This document shows positions 41,551-52,851 of a stretch of 64,000 nucleotides of DNA, one piece after another. A program made the position numbers and the translations under genes. The stretch covers positions 1,364,001 through 1,428,000 of the forward strand of contig NZ_RJUK01000001.1 of the NCBI RefSeq assembly GCF_003762925.1. The letters are read 5' to 3'. This stretch comes from Marinimicrobium koreense. GTDB taxonomy: Bacteria; Pseudomonadota; Gammaproteobacteria; Pseudomonadales; Cellvibrionaceae. A model generated the notes under the pieces. That model did no database searches. It saw only the letters and a program-made list of their open reading frames with translations, and was not told where the DNA came from. How positions within the stretch are numbered: position 1 is the first letter of the stretch; every line of letters begins with the position of its first letter.

Positions 41551-42387
41551 ATGAGTCATGTTGTTGAACGCGTCCGAGACGAAATCATCAGTGCCATCAA
41601 AAACGATCAACTGGTCCTGCCCACCCTGCCCGAGGTGGCCTTACAGGTTCGTGAAGTAGCGGACGATCCGGACGCCAATCTGGATCAACTGGCCAAGGTG
41701 ATCGGCAATGATGCTGCGCTCAGTGCCCGCATCATCCGGGTGGCTAACAGCCCCCTGCTCAGAGGCAACCGCCAAATTGAGGATCTGAAAACGGCACTGG
41801 GCCGCCTGGGCATGGAATACACCTGCAACCTGGCCACCGGCCTGGCCATGGAGCAGATGTTCCAGGCCACTTCGGATCTGGTAGACAGCCGATTGCGGGA
41901 TGTGTGGATGCGCTCAAGCGAAGTGGCCGGCATCTGTCATGTACTGTGCCGTCACTACACCAAGCTTCAGCCGGACAAGGCCATGCTGGCGGGGCTTATT
42001 CATAAAATCGGCGTACTGCCCATTCTGACCTATGCCGAGGAGCACTCCTCGCTGCTGACCGACAGTCTCACCCTGGACCGGGTGATCGATGAACTGCAGG
42101 GCCCGCTGGGAGACATGATCCTGAAAGTCTGGGAGTTCCCAGAGGAGCTGATTCACGTACCCAGCCGGCACATGAAATTCGACCGCAAGGCCGACGCCGC
42201 CGACTACGCCGACCTGGTCACGGTCGCCCTGCTTCAGAGTCATATGGGCGACGGCTCCGCCCTGGGCGAGATGGACTACCAGAGCGTCACCGCGTTCGAG
42301 CGACTCGGTATGGACCCGGATATGCAGTCAGCCGAAGCGGAAGACCTGAGCGACGAAATGGCGGCCGCCATGATGGCGCTACAATAA
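41551..42387 (+). CDS. HDOD-domain signalling protein
   Basis: A 278-residue protein consisting mainly of one HDOD domain (about 18-215). It has LPTLPEVALQVREVADDPDANLDQLAKVIGNDAALSARIIRVANSPL, then LGRLGMEYTCNLATGLAMEQMF, and AGLIHKIGVLPILTY. The HD residues of true phosphodiesterases are not kept (HKIGVLP in place of HDIG), as is usual for HDOD. Such proteins sit in c-di-GMP, motility and stress circuits; no partner domain or neighbouring kinase indicates which here. The C-terminus is acidic (AEAEDLSDEMAAAMMALQ). It converges on avtA with an 8-base gap. Confidence 0.9.
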   Translation: MSHVVERVRDEIISAIKNDQLVLPTLPEVALQVREVADDPDANLDQLAKVIGNDAALSARIIRVANSPLLRGNRQIEDLKTALGRLGMEYTCNLATGLAMEQMFQATSDLVDSRLRDVWMRSSEVAGICHVLCRHYTKLQPDKAMLAGLIHKIGVLPILTYAEEHSSLLTDSLTLDRVIDELQGPLGDMILKVWEFPEELIHVPSRHMKFDRKADAADYADLVTVALLQSHMGDGSALGEMDYQSVTAFERLGMDPDMQSAEAEDLSDEMAAAMMALQ

Positions 42388-42395
42388 CTCGCCGA

Positions 42396-43655
42396 TCAGG
42401 CGCCGTCACTGTAGAGGCGGCGCACCTCATCCCCCAGTATTTTGGCCCCCTCGGCAACCCGCTCCGGGGCCTGACAGTAAGTCACGCGTAGACATTCCTG
42501 CCGATGCCCCCACGGCTCTTCCAGCCCCGGAAAGAAGTGCTCACCAGGCACCACCAGCACACCCCGTGCCTTGAGGCGCTCGTACAACGCCATGCTGGAG
42601 ATGGGTAGCCCTTCGAACCAGAGCCACAAAAAGAACGCGCCCTCGGGACGATGAATACGAACCGGCAGGCCAGCCAGCTCCCGTTGAAATACCGCCAGTG
42701 CCGACTGCATTCGCTGGTGATAGAACGGCCGGATGACCTCGGGCCCCAACCGAAACAGCTCACCCCTAACCAGCAACTGTTGCGCCAATGCGGGCCCCAG
42801 GTTGCCGCTGGCAAGGCTCAATACCGTATTGGCGCGGGCAAAGGCCTGAATGATCTCCGGCCGGGCAACGACAATGCCCGTGCGCGCCCCGGGCAACCCC
42901 AGCTTGGACAGGCTCAGCACCAGTATGGTGTTGTCATTCCAGAAGGGGCGCATGGACGGATAAACGATATCGGGAAAAGGCGCCCCATACGCTACGTCCA
43001 GAATCAACGGCAGATCGCGCGCCCGGGCCAGCGCATCGAGGTGATTCAGCTCGTCTTCGGTCACCAGGTTCCCGGTCGGGTTGGTCGGCCGTGACAGGCA
43101 CAAGGCGCCAAGATCATCATCCAGGGTCAATCGTTCAAAGTCGATGTGATACTTGAACAGTCCCTCGGGTAGCCATTCGATGGCGGGCCGGTTCGCACGG
43201 AACAGCGACGGGGCCAGGCCAACATCCGCATAACCCAGATACTCGGGCACCAGAGGCAGCTGTACCTTACGGTACACGCCGTCACTCCCCTCCCCGGCCA
43301 ACAGATTGAACAACACGAAGAATGCCGACTGACTGCCGTTGGCCACCGCGAGATTCTCTCTGGTGACCGGCCAACCGCAGGTGCGACGGAGCTCCCCAGC
43401 CAGTGAATCGAGAAACTCCGGATCACCCTGTGGGGGCTGATAAACACCGAGCATCGGGCGTCGAACGCCGGGGTCGTCCATCACACCCTGAAGGGCGCTG
43501 CTCAGCGATGCCTCGACTTCGGGGATGGAGGCGGGATTACCACCGCCCATGAAAATCATCTCGGGATTGACCCGGAGCGCTTCGCCCAGGTCATCCATCA
43601 AGGTGACGATACCGGCATCACCCGCCACTTTTTCACCAAATCGGGACAGCTTCAT
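42396..43655 (-). CDS. avtA: Valine--pyruvate transaminase
   Basis: AvtA makes valine from 2-ketoisovalerate with alanine as donor and serves as an alternative alanine aminotransferase. The 419-residue fold-type I enzyme starts MKLSRFGEKVAGDAGIVTLMDDLGEALR, like E. coli AvtA. It has IFMGGGNPASIPEVE, LAVANGSQSAFFVLFNLLAG and LSRPTNPTGNLVTEDEL. The PLP lysine region is VLSLSKLGLPGARTGIVVA, and PEGAFFLWLWFEG follows. A start eight codons earlier exists but lacks family support. It lies 7 bases downstream of the yihY gene, so the two share a transcript. Confidence 0.93.
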   Translation of the reverse strand: MKLSRFGEKVAGDAGIVTLMDDLGEALRVNPEMIFMGGGNPASIPEVEASLSSALQGVMDDPGVRRPMLGVYQPPQGDPEFLDSLAGELRRTCGWPVTRENLAVANGSQSAFFVLFNLLAGEGSDGVYRKVQLPLVPEYLGYADVGLAPSLFRANRPAIEWLPEGLFKYHIDFERLTLDDDLGALCLSRPTNPTGNLVTEDELNHLDALARARDLPLILDVAYGAPFPDIVYPSMRPFWNDNTILVLSLSKLGLPGARTGIVVARPEIIQAFARANTVLSLASGNLGPALAQQLLVRGELFRLGPEVIRPFYHQRMQSALAVFQRELAGLPVRIHRPEGAFFLWLWFEGLPISSMALYERLKARGVLVVPGEHFFPGLEEPWGHRQECLRVTYCQAPERVAEGAKILGDEVRRLYSDGA

Positions 43656-43662
43656 AAGTCGC

Positions 43663-45715
<2,053 letters not shown>

Positions 45716-45719
45716 TTGT

Positions 45720-46124
45720 ATGGGAATGGCTCCTAAACCTCCGGAAAATACTGAACAGGCGCAACACATCAAGCGCAAACTGTCAGTTGCCCGCACCCTG
45801 GTGCTGGCCACCTACTCAGGACTGCTCCTGATGTTCACCCTCCTGACACTGTTCAAGGCCGAGCCCAACTGGCCGCTATGGATCGTGCAGGTGGTCCCGC
45901 TGCTGATCTTTGCGCCGGGGCTGAAGCGTGGCTATCATCGGACCTATAGCTGGCTGTGTTTTGTGGTGCTGCTGTATTTTACCTGGGCCGTAACCAACAC
46001 GCTCTCGCCACTGGCCTACTGGCGCGACTACCTGGCGGTGGCGCTGACCGTGATACTGTTCTCCAGTGCCATGATGGCCAGCCGCTGGCGTCAGCAATGG
46101 TGGCTCTGGGAAAATCGCCACTGA
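45720..46124 (+). CDS. DUF2069 inner-membrane protein
   Basis: A 134-residue membrane protein with four hydrophobic segments (LVLATYSGLLLMFTLLTLF, WPLWIVQVVPLLIFAPGL, WLCFVVLLYFTWAVTNTL and YLAVALTVILFSSAMMAS) and a short charged N-terminus. The arrangement, LSPLAY and the conserved GLKRGYHRTYSWLCF loop are those of DUF2069, which is often found beside wrbA in gammaproteobacteria. Function is unknown. It starts 4 bases after the wrbA stop, so the two are almost certainly co-transcribed. Confidence 0.85.
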   Translation: MGMAPKPPENTEQAQHIKRKLSVARTLVLATYSGLLLMFTLLTLFKAEPNWPLWIVQVVPLLIFAPGLKRGYHRTYSWLCFVVLLYFTWAVTNTLSPLAYWRDYLAVALTVILFSSAMMASRWRQQWWLWENRH

Positions 46125-46178
46125 CTGCCGCTTGATAACCACAACCGCCCATACCCCAGGATCGAAAGGACCGACACC

Positions 46179-48062
46179 GTGACCTACGACGACCAGACTC
46201 CCCCTCCCGCCCGCAAACGCCGTGGGTTCATTCGCCGGTTTTTTGGCTTCATCGGACGAAGTATCAGTTGGTTGCGGGTGGTATTGGGCAATCTCCTTTT
46301 CCTGCTGATAGTGCTGTTTATAGTGCTCGCTTTGCTGCCCAAAGAGCCTCTGGTGTTACCGGACGAATTTGCCCTGACCCTTGCACCGACCGGTTACCTG
46401 GTGGATGAGGAAAGCTACGTCGATCCCGTAAACATGCTCCTCAGCGGCAGCGATGACGCCCCGATGGAAACGCCGGTTCGCCCCCTGATTCAGTCCATCG
46501 ATGCCGGGCGCACGGATCCGAGAGTCAGCGGTCTGGTGTTGGAGCTGGACGGACTTCTGGGCGGCGGAATAAGCAAGCTCGAAGAAGTCGGCGCCGCCCT
46601 GCAGCGATTCAAGGACAGCGACAAGCCAATCATCGCCCTGGGCAGCCTGTACACCCAGGAGCAGTACTACCTGGCAAGCTATGCCGATGAGATATACCTG
46701 GATCCGATGGGCTCGGTATTGCTGACCGGTTACGCCAACTACCGCAACTACTTCAAAAGTGCCATGGACAAGCTGTCCGTGAACTTCCACGTCTTCCGGG
46801 TGGGCAAATACAAAGACTTTATCGAGCCCTATACCCGGGATGACATGTCGCCCGAGTCCCGGGAGCACAACAGCGAGTGGCTCAACCAACTCTGGGGCGT
46901 GTATACCAGCCGCGTGGAAGCACTACGCCAATTACCCAGCGGCGCCGTCAATGACTACATCAGCAACATGGATGTTCAACTGGCCTCGGTGGGCGGTGAC
47001 AGCGCGCAACTGGCCCTGGAATCTCAACTGATCGACGGGATTCTGAGCCACCGAGAGCGTCAGCAATTGCTGACCGAACGCTTCGGTCACAGCGACTACG
47101 GCGATCATTACAACGGCGTAGGCCACCGAACGTTTTTGGCCGATGTCCGTCGCCAGTCCCCGAAGCCGGCCGCCGACCGGGTCGGCCTGATTGTCGCCTC
47201 CGGCACCATTTCCACCGGCGAGCAACCCGAAGGCAGTATTGGCAGCGACAGCTTTCTGCAGCGGCTGCAGCAGGTCCAGGATGACCCGAACATCAAAGCA
47301 CTGGTTATCCGCATCGACAGCGGCGGCGGTAGCGCCTATGCCTCCGAGGTGATTCGTTCCGAAATCGCCGCACTGCGGGCGGAGGGTATGCCGGTCTTGG
47401 TCTCCATGGGCAGTATGGCCGCCTCCGGGGGCTACTGGATGGCCGCGGGTGCCGACGAAATCTGGGCGACGCCCACCACGTTGACCGGCTCCATCGGCGT
47501 ATTCGGAGCCCTACCGACCTTTGAGGACAGTCTTGAGAAAATCGGCATCCATGTCGACGGCGTGGGCACCACGCCGTTGGCCGGTTCCATGCGCCTGGAT
47601 CGCACACTCACCCCCCAGGCCAACCGGATCATTCAGCAGACGGTGAACCACATTTATCAGCAATTTATCGACCTGGTGGCCGAGGCCCGGGGACTGACGC
47701 CCGAACGGGTGGATCAACTGGGTCAGGGGCGCGTGTGGACAGGGGCCACCGCTCAGGAATTGGGGCTGGTGGACCGGCTGGGCAGCCTGGAAGACACCCT
47801 CGCCGCCGCCGCAGAGCACGCCGAGCTGGACGACTACGAGGTGCGTCAGATCACCCGCCCACTGGCACCCTATGAACAGTTTCTCAAGCAGCTCAGTGGC
47901 AGCGCCGTGAGCGCCTGGATGCCGCGGGTATCGGGACCGGAGTGGTTGACGCCGAAGTTGAAGAGCCAGCTCGCACCGCTCCTGGAACCATTGCGGATGT
48001 TGAGCGAGCTTGATGATCCAAGAGCCGTGTACGCACGCTGTATGGAGTGTCTGGCGCCCTAG
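46179..48062 (+). CDS. sppA: Signal peptide peptidase SppA, 67 kDa type
   Basis: SppA digests cleaved signal peptides in the inner membrane. The 627-residue protein is the long double-domain form. One N-terminal membrane helix (LRVVLGNLLFLLIVLFIVLALLP, about 31-53) precedes the first repeat (about 60-310) with the conserved VGKYKDFIEPYTRDDMS region where the catalytic Lys is expected. The second repeat (about 320-560) has IRIDSGGGSAYASEVIRSEI and the nucleophile Ser in SMGSMAASGGYWMAAGADEIWA. The start is a GTG at 46179. It converges on eboC, the stop codons overlapping by four bases. Confidence 0.95.
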   Translation: MTYDDQTPPPARKRRGFIRRFFGFIGRSISWLRVVLGNLLFLLIVLFIVLALLPKEPLVLPDEFALTLAPTGYLVDEESYVDPVNMLLSGSDDAPMETPVRPLIQSIDAGRTDPRVSGLVLELDGLLGGGISKLEEVGAALQRFKDSDKPIIALGSLYTQEQYYLASYADEIYLDPMGSVLLTGYANYRNYFKSAMDKLSVNFHVFRVGKYKDFIEPYTRDDMSPESREHNSEWLNQLWGVYTSRVEALRQLPSGAVNDYISNMDVQLASVGGDSAQLALESQLIDGILSHRERQQLLTERFGHSDYGDHYNGVGHRTFLADVRRQSPKPAADRVGLIVASGTISTGEQPEGSIGSDSFLQRLQQVQDDPNIKALVIRIDSGGGSAYASEVIRSEIAALRAEGMPVLVSMGSMAASGGYWMAAGADEIWATPTTLTGSIGVFGALPTFEDSLEKIGIHVDGVGTTPLAGSMRLDRTLTPQANRIIQQTVNHIYQQFIDLVAEARGLTPERVDQLGQGRVWTGATAQELGLVDRLGSLEDTLAAAAEHAELDDYEVRQITRPLAPYEQFLKQLSGSAVSAWMPRVSGPEWLTPKLKSQLAPLLEPLRMLSELDDPRAVYARCMECLAP

Positions 48063-48769
48063 TCGCCCCGCACATACCGCTGACTCAACCGGGTCAACAG
48101 CGTCGCCGCCACGCCAATGGCCAGCCATACGGGGTCTACCACTATCGCGAGAAAGACCCCGTCAACAATCCCCATGGCCGCGATCATCCAGGGAATGACG
48201 GGAAAACCAAAGCCGTCTCGACGACTGTTCTCCCACCGCGCCACCACGGTGACCGCCAGGGTGTAAACTGTCTGAATACCGCCCGCCAACCACACCAGTG
48301 CGGGCACCTCCCCCACCAGGGCCACCGCCGTCACCGCGTAGACCCCGAGCCGGGTCAACGCCATCAGAAACACCGTACTCCAGTGCTTCTTATGCAACGC
48401 ATCGTAAAGAACAATCACCAGCAATAGCGCCAGCCCCGCCAAGGGCGCCCGATCGTCCGGCGCAAAAAACAGAAACACAAACCCCGTAGCAAACAGCCCC
48501 AACGCGATACTCAACACCTGCCGCGGTCGAACCCGCCCCGAAGGAATGGGACGATAGGGCTGATGCTGGGTATCCCAGTCCCGATCACAATAATCGTTCA
48601 GCGTCATACCACCGGCATAGAAACAGGAAATGGCAAAGACCAACAAACCGATCGTGTAACTCCCCCCCACACTGGCGCTGACCAGCACGGCGGTCGTAAG
48701 AATATTCATCCAGATGGTTGGCAAGTTACTTACGCGACCCAGTGCTAACAGAGTTTTTAGGGAAGACAT
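48059..48769 (-). CDS. eboC: UbiA-like prenyltransferase EboC
   Basis: EboC is the membrane prenyltransferase-like member of the ebo cluster. The 236-residue protein has the UbiA first Asp-rich motif as LNDYCDRDWD (about 56-65, NDxxDxxxD) and the lead-in RVSNLPTIWMNILTT. A second acidic motif is in LYDALHKKHW, where the usual second DxxxD is reduced, as I recall for EboC proteins. About seven to eight hydrophobic segments are predicted. The acceptor is unknown. It is last in this operon, separated from eboF by a palindromic element; in the usual A-F order it would be third. The start MSSLKTLLALGR was chosen over an upstream frame that runs into that element. Confidence 0.86.
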   Translation of the reverse strand: MSSLKTLLALGRVSNLPTIWMNILTTAVLVSASVGGSYTIGLLVFAISCFYAGGMTLNDYCDRDWDTQHQPYRPIPSGRVRPRQVLSIALGLFATGFVFLFFAPDDRAPLAGLALLLVIVLYDALHKKHWSTVFLMALTRLGVYAVTAVALVGEVPALVWLAGGIQTVYTLAVTVVARWENSRRDGFGFPVIPWMIAAMGIVDGVFLAIVVDPVWLAIGVAATLLTRLSQRYVRGD

Positions 48770-48808
48770 AACATTCTCAAATCGGTTAAAGGTTAACGTT
48801 GGCACTGA

Positions 48809-48920
48809 GGCCGTGCGTGGGGTATACCGTTTGTAGACTCTCGGAGACATGGATGTCGACGAGAAGCCCCCATGGATGGGTTCACGGCGGGTCTACAAAC
48901 GGTATACCCCACGCACGGCC
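48809..48920. repeat. Long palindromic element, copy 5, between eboF and eboC
   Basis: Arms 48809-48838 and 48891-48920 are a perfect 30-bp inverted repeat (inner part GGTATACCGTTTGTAGAC), the longest of the six. The 52-base core (TCTCGGAGACATGGATGTCGACGAGAAGCCCCC...GGGTTCACGGCGG) is nearly identical to copy 4. It lies 39 bases upstream of eboC within the ebo transcription unit. There is no T tract, so simple termination is not indicated. Confidence 0.92.
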
Positions 48921-48994
48921 GGACTCGCAGCTAACACCCCACTTAAAGGAGCACAGCGAGCGCAAAGCAGCGCCGGTCATTCTCCAATAGTTGG

Positions 48995-50359
48995 CTAATC
49001 AAACAGATGTTTCAGCATCAGATCGCAGATATCGGTCGCCGGCACTCGCCCGTTGGGAATCAACTGCGGCTCCGTACTCATCAACAATGGCAGCGACTCC
49101 GGCGAACCATCACTCACCCCATGGGAACCTTTCACCAACTCCGGCGCAACGGCAATCACATCCATCACATAGCGAAAGCCCAACTTCTTCTGAGCCACCC
49201 GACGCGCCGCTTTCAACTTTGGAAAACGAAGCCTAGGATCAAAAAACAGCTCACAGGGATCAAACCCCGGCTTGCGGTGAATTTCCACCTGATGGGCGTA
49301 ATCCGGCTGACGGTCATCGTTCAGCCAGAAGTAATAAGTAAACCAGCTATCGGCCTTCGCCAGCAGAACCAACTCACCGCTGCGCTCATGATCCAACCCC
49401 AGCTCAGCCTGTTCGGTTTTATCCAGAATCCGATCAATGCCTTCAACCCCTTCAAAAATCTTGCGAACCACCGGAATATCATCGGGGTTATGCACATAGA
49501 CATGGGCAATCTGATGGTCCGCCACGGCGAAGGCGCGACTGCTGAAGTAATCCAGATACTCTTTACCCAGGTCCACCTTGACCGAGACCATTCCCGCCTC
49601 GCGCAGCAGGCGGTTGGGGTGCACGGCCCGGTGAACCTTTTGAATGCCGTACTCGGACAGCACCATCACGCGGCAGCCGCGTTGCTCAAAGAAGTCGAGC
49701 AGATCGCCTACCAGGGTATCGATTTCTTTCAGATCCTGAGCGATATCGCCGTCCGGCCCTTCTTTCTGGAGGACATAATCGAGGTGTGGCAGGTACACCA
49801 GTTGCAGGCTCGGTTGTTTTTCTTCCTCAATGTACTTCGCCGCATCGGCAATCCACTGGCTGGATTTGATGCTGGTCATGGGCCCCCAGAAGTTGAACAG
49901 CGGAAAGTTGCCGAACTTTTCACTGAGGGTATGGCGCAGTTCCAGCGGGCAGGTATAGCAGTCCGGCTCTTTGCGACCATCAGCCAGATACAACGGACGC
50001 GGCGTCAGGGTCCAGTCGGCGTCGGTGGCCATGGCGTACCACCAGAAGGTATTGCTGCAGGTAAAATTCGGATCGCGTTGTTTCGCCAGGTGCCACACTT
50101 TGGGACTCTGCACCAGCTTGTTACTTTGTCGCCAGAGCCAGACTTCGTTCATGTCTCGAAAGTACCAACCATTAGCCACAATACCGTGTTCTTTGGGGGG
50201 CTTGCCGGTGGTATAAGTAGCTTGGGCAGTACAGGTCACGGCGGGGATTACCGGCTCAATATCAGTGGCCTTATCGCGCAACTTATTGAGGCTGGGGGTA
50301 TGTTCGCCCAATAACTTTCTTGTCAGGCCTACAACGTTCAGGACAACAGTTCTGTGCAT
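48995..50359 (-). CDS. eboF: Type I phosphodiesterase/nucleotide pyrophosphatase-like protein EboF
   Basis: A 454-residue alkaline-phosphatase superfamily protein. The N-terminal part has MHRTVVLNVVGLTRKLL and PAVTCTAQATYTTGKPPKEHGIVANGWYF (about 38-66), where the nucleophile Thr and its metal neighbours are expected. Metal-binding His and Asp stretches follow in VYLPHLDYVLQKEGP, VLSEYGIQKVHRAVHPNRLLRE and GSHGVSDGSPESLPLLM. No signal peptide is visible, so it is probably cytoplasmic. It matches the EboF position of ebo clusters. The substrate is unknown. Palindromic elements lie on both sides (copies 5 and 6). Confidence 0.88.
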   Translation of the reverse strand: MHRTVVLNVVGLTRKLLGEHTPSLNKLRDKATDIEPVIPAVTCTAQATYTTGKPPKEHGIVANGWYFRDMNEVWLWRQSNKLVQSPKVWHLAKQRDPNFTCSNTFWWYAMATDADWTLTPRPLYLADGRKEPDCYTCPLELRHTLSEKFGNFPLFNFWGPMTSIKSSQWIADAAKYIEEEKQPSLQLVYLPHLDYVLQKEGPDGDIAQDLKEIDTLVGDLLDFFEQRGCRVMVLSEYGIQKVHRAVHPNRLLREAGMVSVKVDLGKEYLDYFSSRAFAVADHQIAHVYVHNPDDIPVVRKIFEGVEGIDRILDKTEQAELGLDHERSGELVLLAKADSWFTYYFWLNDDRQPDYAHQVEIHRKPGFDPCELFFDPRLRFPKLKAARRVAQKKLGFRYVMDVIAVAPELVKGSHGVSDGSPESLPLLMSTEPQLIPNGRVPATDICDLMLKHLFD

Positions 50360-50390
50360 TTCTATACTCGTATTTTCGGCTTGGTGAGGA

Positions 50391-50498
50391 GCGAGCCATC
50401 CGTAGGGCGGTTCAAGACCCGCCGTAAACCCATCCCTGGGGGCTTCTCGTCGACATCCATGTCTCCGAGAGTCTTGAACCGCCCTACGGATGCCTCGC
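50391..50498. repeat. Long palindromic element, copy 6, between eboE and eboF
   Basis: Arms 50391-50418 and 50471-50498 pair over 28 bp with one mismatch, again ending AAGAC/GTCTT. The 52-base core (CCGCCGTAAACCCATCCCTGGGGGCTTCTCGTCGACATCCATGTCTCCGAGA in parts) has the same orientation as copy 1 and the reverse of copies 4 and 5. It lies 32 bases upstream of eboF. The remainder of the 204-base eboE-eboF gap shows no gene. Confidence 0.92.
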
Positions 50499-50563
50499 TT
50501 GCACGTTTCTAGCGTAATTCTATAAAGATCTTGAACAGACTCCGGACCGATTGCGTCAAACGT

Positions 50564-51694
50564 TCAGTCACAATCCAGTAGTTGGTTCACCCACACTAGC
50601 TCACGAGCGATACTCTCCCCCACCGAATCCGTTTTAAGGTGTTCGGGTAAAACACCGAAACTATAGGTCTCCACTTCAAGAGGAATCTGGGCATCCAGTT
50701 TGGGGAGTAATGTTTTGAGAAAGCCCTGGGTGGTGCCGCAGTCGCCCAGGTGTTCGAGGAAGATCGGTACGTGGAAATGGACCCGGCACTCGGTTGGCGT
50801 CAAACCGGCGTCCACGGCGGCTTCGAATTCGGGCAAATCGGGGAAGGCGTGTAGCGTTCCATCGTCGGTGCGGGCGATGGCCTGGTGTAAGTAGACCGGC
50901 TCGTTGAAGCCTTTGAGGTGTTTGACTTCTTCCGGAGTGTCGGCCTGTAAAGCGCTGGAGACCTGGACTTTGGCGATGGGGATTTCGGCTTCGGCCAGGC
51001 GCTGCAGGCAGGTGGCCGGGTCCTCGAATTCGACGGCCTGATGGCAGCAGTCGAAGCAGACGCCCAGATGGGCGTTTTCGGCCATGCTCAGACGCGGGCG
51101 CAGGCGGCGGAAGAAATCCAGCAGTTCATCGGTGGTTTCCAACACGCAGGCCGGTTCGGGTTCGATGGCAAGCATCAGGTGTACGCCGGTGCTCCGCTTC
51201 AAGTTCGCGAAATGGGCAAGCACGTCCTGGATGTGGTCGAGCACGGTGTTCCAGTCTTCCGGTTCAAAGCCCTGTTCGAAGGCGACCGGCACGGTGGATA
51301 TCGACAGCTGTCGGGCGTCCGGTTGCAGTTGTACGGCGATATCGCCGAGCTGACGGGTGTAGCGCACGCGCTCCTGATCTCGCCAATCCGGCCGATAGAC
51401 GTTTTCTTTGACCCGCTCGTTGTGGAAGGCGCCATAGGGAAAGCCGTTGATGGTCAGCAGGTAGGCGTTGTGCTGGCGACACCACTGCTGAAATTCCGCA
51501 ACGGCCTGGGCGTCCACTTCCGCCGCCGCTTGACCGGCGATGCGCAGCCCCAGGGGAAAGGGGCGCTGGGCGTCATCACCCAGTCGCTCCATCACTTCCA
51601 GTCCATGGCTGTTGAGGTTGTGCATCACATCGGCCCAGCCTTCGCCCGGGTGGATGTTGCTGCAGTAGGTGAGTGGCGCGTTCAGCTTGGCCAT
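50564..51694 (-). CDS. eboE: Metabolite traffic protein EboE (xylose-isomerase-like TIM barrel)
   Basis: A 376-residue TIM-barrel protein of the sugar phosphate isomerase/epimerase type. It has LTYCSNIHPGEGWADVMHNL at the start, then LLTINGFPYGAFHNERVKENVYRPDW. The metal-site stretches are MLAIEPEPACVLETTDELLDFF (Glu ligand) and LGVCFDCCHQAVEFEDP (Asp and His). VHFHVPIFLEHLGDCGTTQGFL and VETYSFGVLPEHL come near the end. These match EboE proteins of ebo clusters. The ATG with complement at 51692-51694 overlaps eboD by 13 bases. The reaction is unknown. Confidence 0.9.
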   Translation of the reverse strand: MAKLNAPLTYCSNIHPGEGWADVMHNLNSHGLEVMERLGDDAQRPFPLGLRIAGQAAAEVDAQAVAEFQQWCRQHNAYLLTINGFPYGAFHNERVKENVYRPDWRDQERVRYTRQLGDIAVQLQPDARQLSISTVPVAFEQGFEPEDWNTVLDHIQDVLAHFANLKRSTGVHLMLAIEPEPACVLETTDELLDFFRRLRPRLSMAENAHLGVCFDCCHQAVEFEDPATCLQRLAEAEIPIAKVQVSSALQADTPEEVKHLKGFNEPVYLHQAIARTDDGTLHAFPDLPEFEAAVDAGLTPTECRVHFHVPIFLEHLGDCGTTQGFLKTLLPKLDAQIPLEVETYSFGVLPEHLKTDSVGESIARELVWVNQLLDCD

Positions 51695-52827
51695 TGGTTC
51701 TCCAGCAGTTGCCGACGGCACTGGTGCATGGTGTCCAAGTCAATGTGGTCCACTTCTTCCGCTTCGCCCGCCGACGTCAGCAGGGTAATGCACAGCTCGC
51801 CGCCCAGGTGTTCGCGAAAGCCCTGCAGGGCCGCATCGATATCCAGTGCTTCGAGGGCCGGATGACGCAGGGTGAAGCCCACGGCTTCGAGCGTGTCGCG
51901 AATGGCCAACAGGGTGCGCGTATCAATTGTGCCCATGGCGTGGGAGTACAGCGAGTCCAGGGCGATGCCGATGGCCACCGCTTCGCCATGGCGCAGCTCG
52001 GAGTTGGAGAGCTCCTCCATCCGGTGCGCGCCCCAGTGGCCGAAATCCAGCGGTCGGGCACTGCCCTGCTCGAAGGGATCGCCACTGGTGCGGATATGGT
52101 TCAGGTGCAGCTCGGCACAGCGGGCGATCATATGCTCCATCGCCTTGGGTTCGAATTCCCCCAGGCGATGGCGCGCTTCATGCAGCCAGTGGAAGAACTC
52201 ACCATCGCGAATCAGCGCGACTTTTACCGCCTCGGCGATGCCACAGCGGCTGTCCCGCTCGGACAGACTACTCAGCAGGTCATAGTCGTTGATCACAGCG
52301 TAGGGCGCTGCAAAGGTGCCCAGGTAATTTTTCCGGCCCCGGTAGTTGATGGCATTCTTTACGCCGATGCCGGCATCGTTCTGGGCCAGTACTGTGGTGG
52401 GCATACGGATCAGTCGGATGCCGCGGTGCGCGGTGGCCGCCGCATAGCCCATGGCATCGATTACGGCACCGCCGCCAATCACCAACGCGAAACTGTGCCG
52501 ATCAATGCGGTCGGTTTGGGTGCGCTGATAGAATTCATCCACTTCCACCGGATCGTTCTTGCAGATCTCGCCGCCGCGCACCATAAGAGGCGGTTCAATC
52601 AGCTCAATCCGGTCCGCGTGCGCCTCGGCATAAGCGCGCATGCGCTCTACCAGATCCGGGTGCCCTTTGAGCACCTGATCATCGATCACGGGCAGAACCC
52701 GGTGACGTTTTTTACCCGCAAAGGCGAGCACTTTGAGCAACACATCGCTCTCGGGGTTGAAGGTGTCCCGGTTGAAGTACACCGGGAACTCGTGGGTCAT
52801 GGTAAACGCCTGGTGAATCTGCCACAT
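51682..52827 (-). CDS. eboD: 3-dehydroquinate synthase-like protein EboD
   Basis: A 381-residue sugar phosphate cyclase family protein. It starts MWQIHQAFTMTHEFPVYFNRDTF, shows the NAD-binding ALVIGGGAVIDAMGYAAATAHRGIRLIRMPTTVLAQNDAGIGVKNAINYRG (about 120-170), and has zinc-ligand regions GIAEAVKVALI, LRHGEAVAIGIALDSLYS and DFGHWGAHRME. Family context (ebo clusters) and divergence from AroB make a role in cyclising a sugar phosphate for the Ebo product more likely than the shikimate pathway. It lies between eboB (24-base gap) and eboE (13-base overlap). Confidence 0.92.
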   Translation of the reverse strand: MWQIHQAFTMTHEFPVYFNRDTFNPESDVLLKVLAFAGKKRHRVLPVIDDQVLKGHPDLVERMRAYAEAHADRIELIEPPLMVRGGEICKNDPVEVDEFYQRTQTDRIDRHSFALVIGGGAVIDAMGYAAATAHRGIRLIRMPTTVLAQNDAGIGVKNAINYRGRKNYLGTFAAPYAVINDYDLLSSLSERDSRCGIAEAVKVALIRDGEFFHWLHEARHRLGEFEPKAMEHMIARCAELHLNHIRTSGDPFEQGSARPLDFGHWGAHRMEELSNSELRHGEAVAIGIALDSLYSHAMGTIDTRTLLAIRDTLEAVGFTLRHPALEALDIDAALQGFREHLGGELCITLLTSAGEAEEVDHIDLDTMHQCRRQLLENQWPS

Positions 52828-52851
52828 GAGTTGCTACCGCTTCTTCTGCAA

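Noticed and set aside
51682-52827. Shikimate pathway aroB
   Set aside because: The gene lies in a full ebo cluster with EboA, B, E, F and C, and no aroK is adjacent; EboD is the better call.
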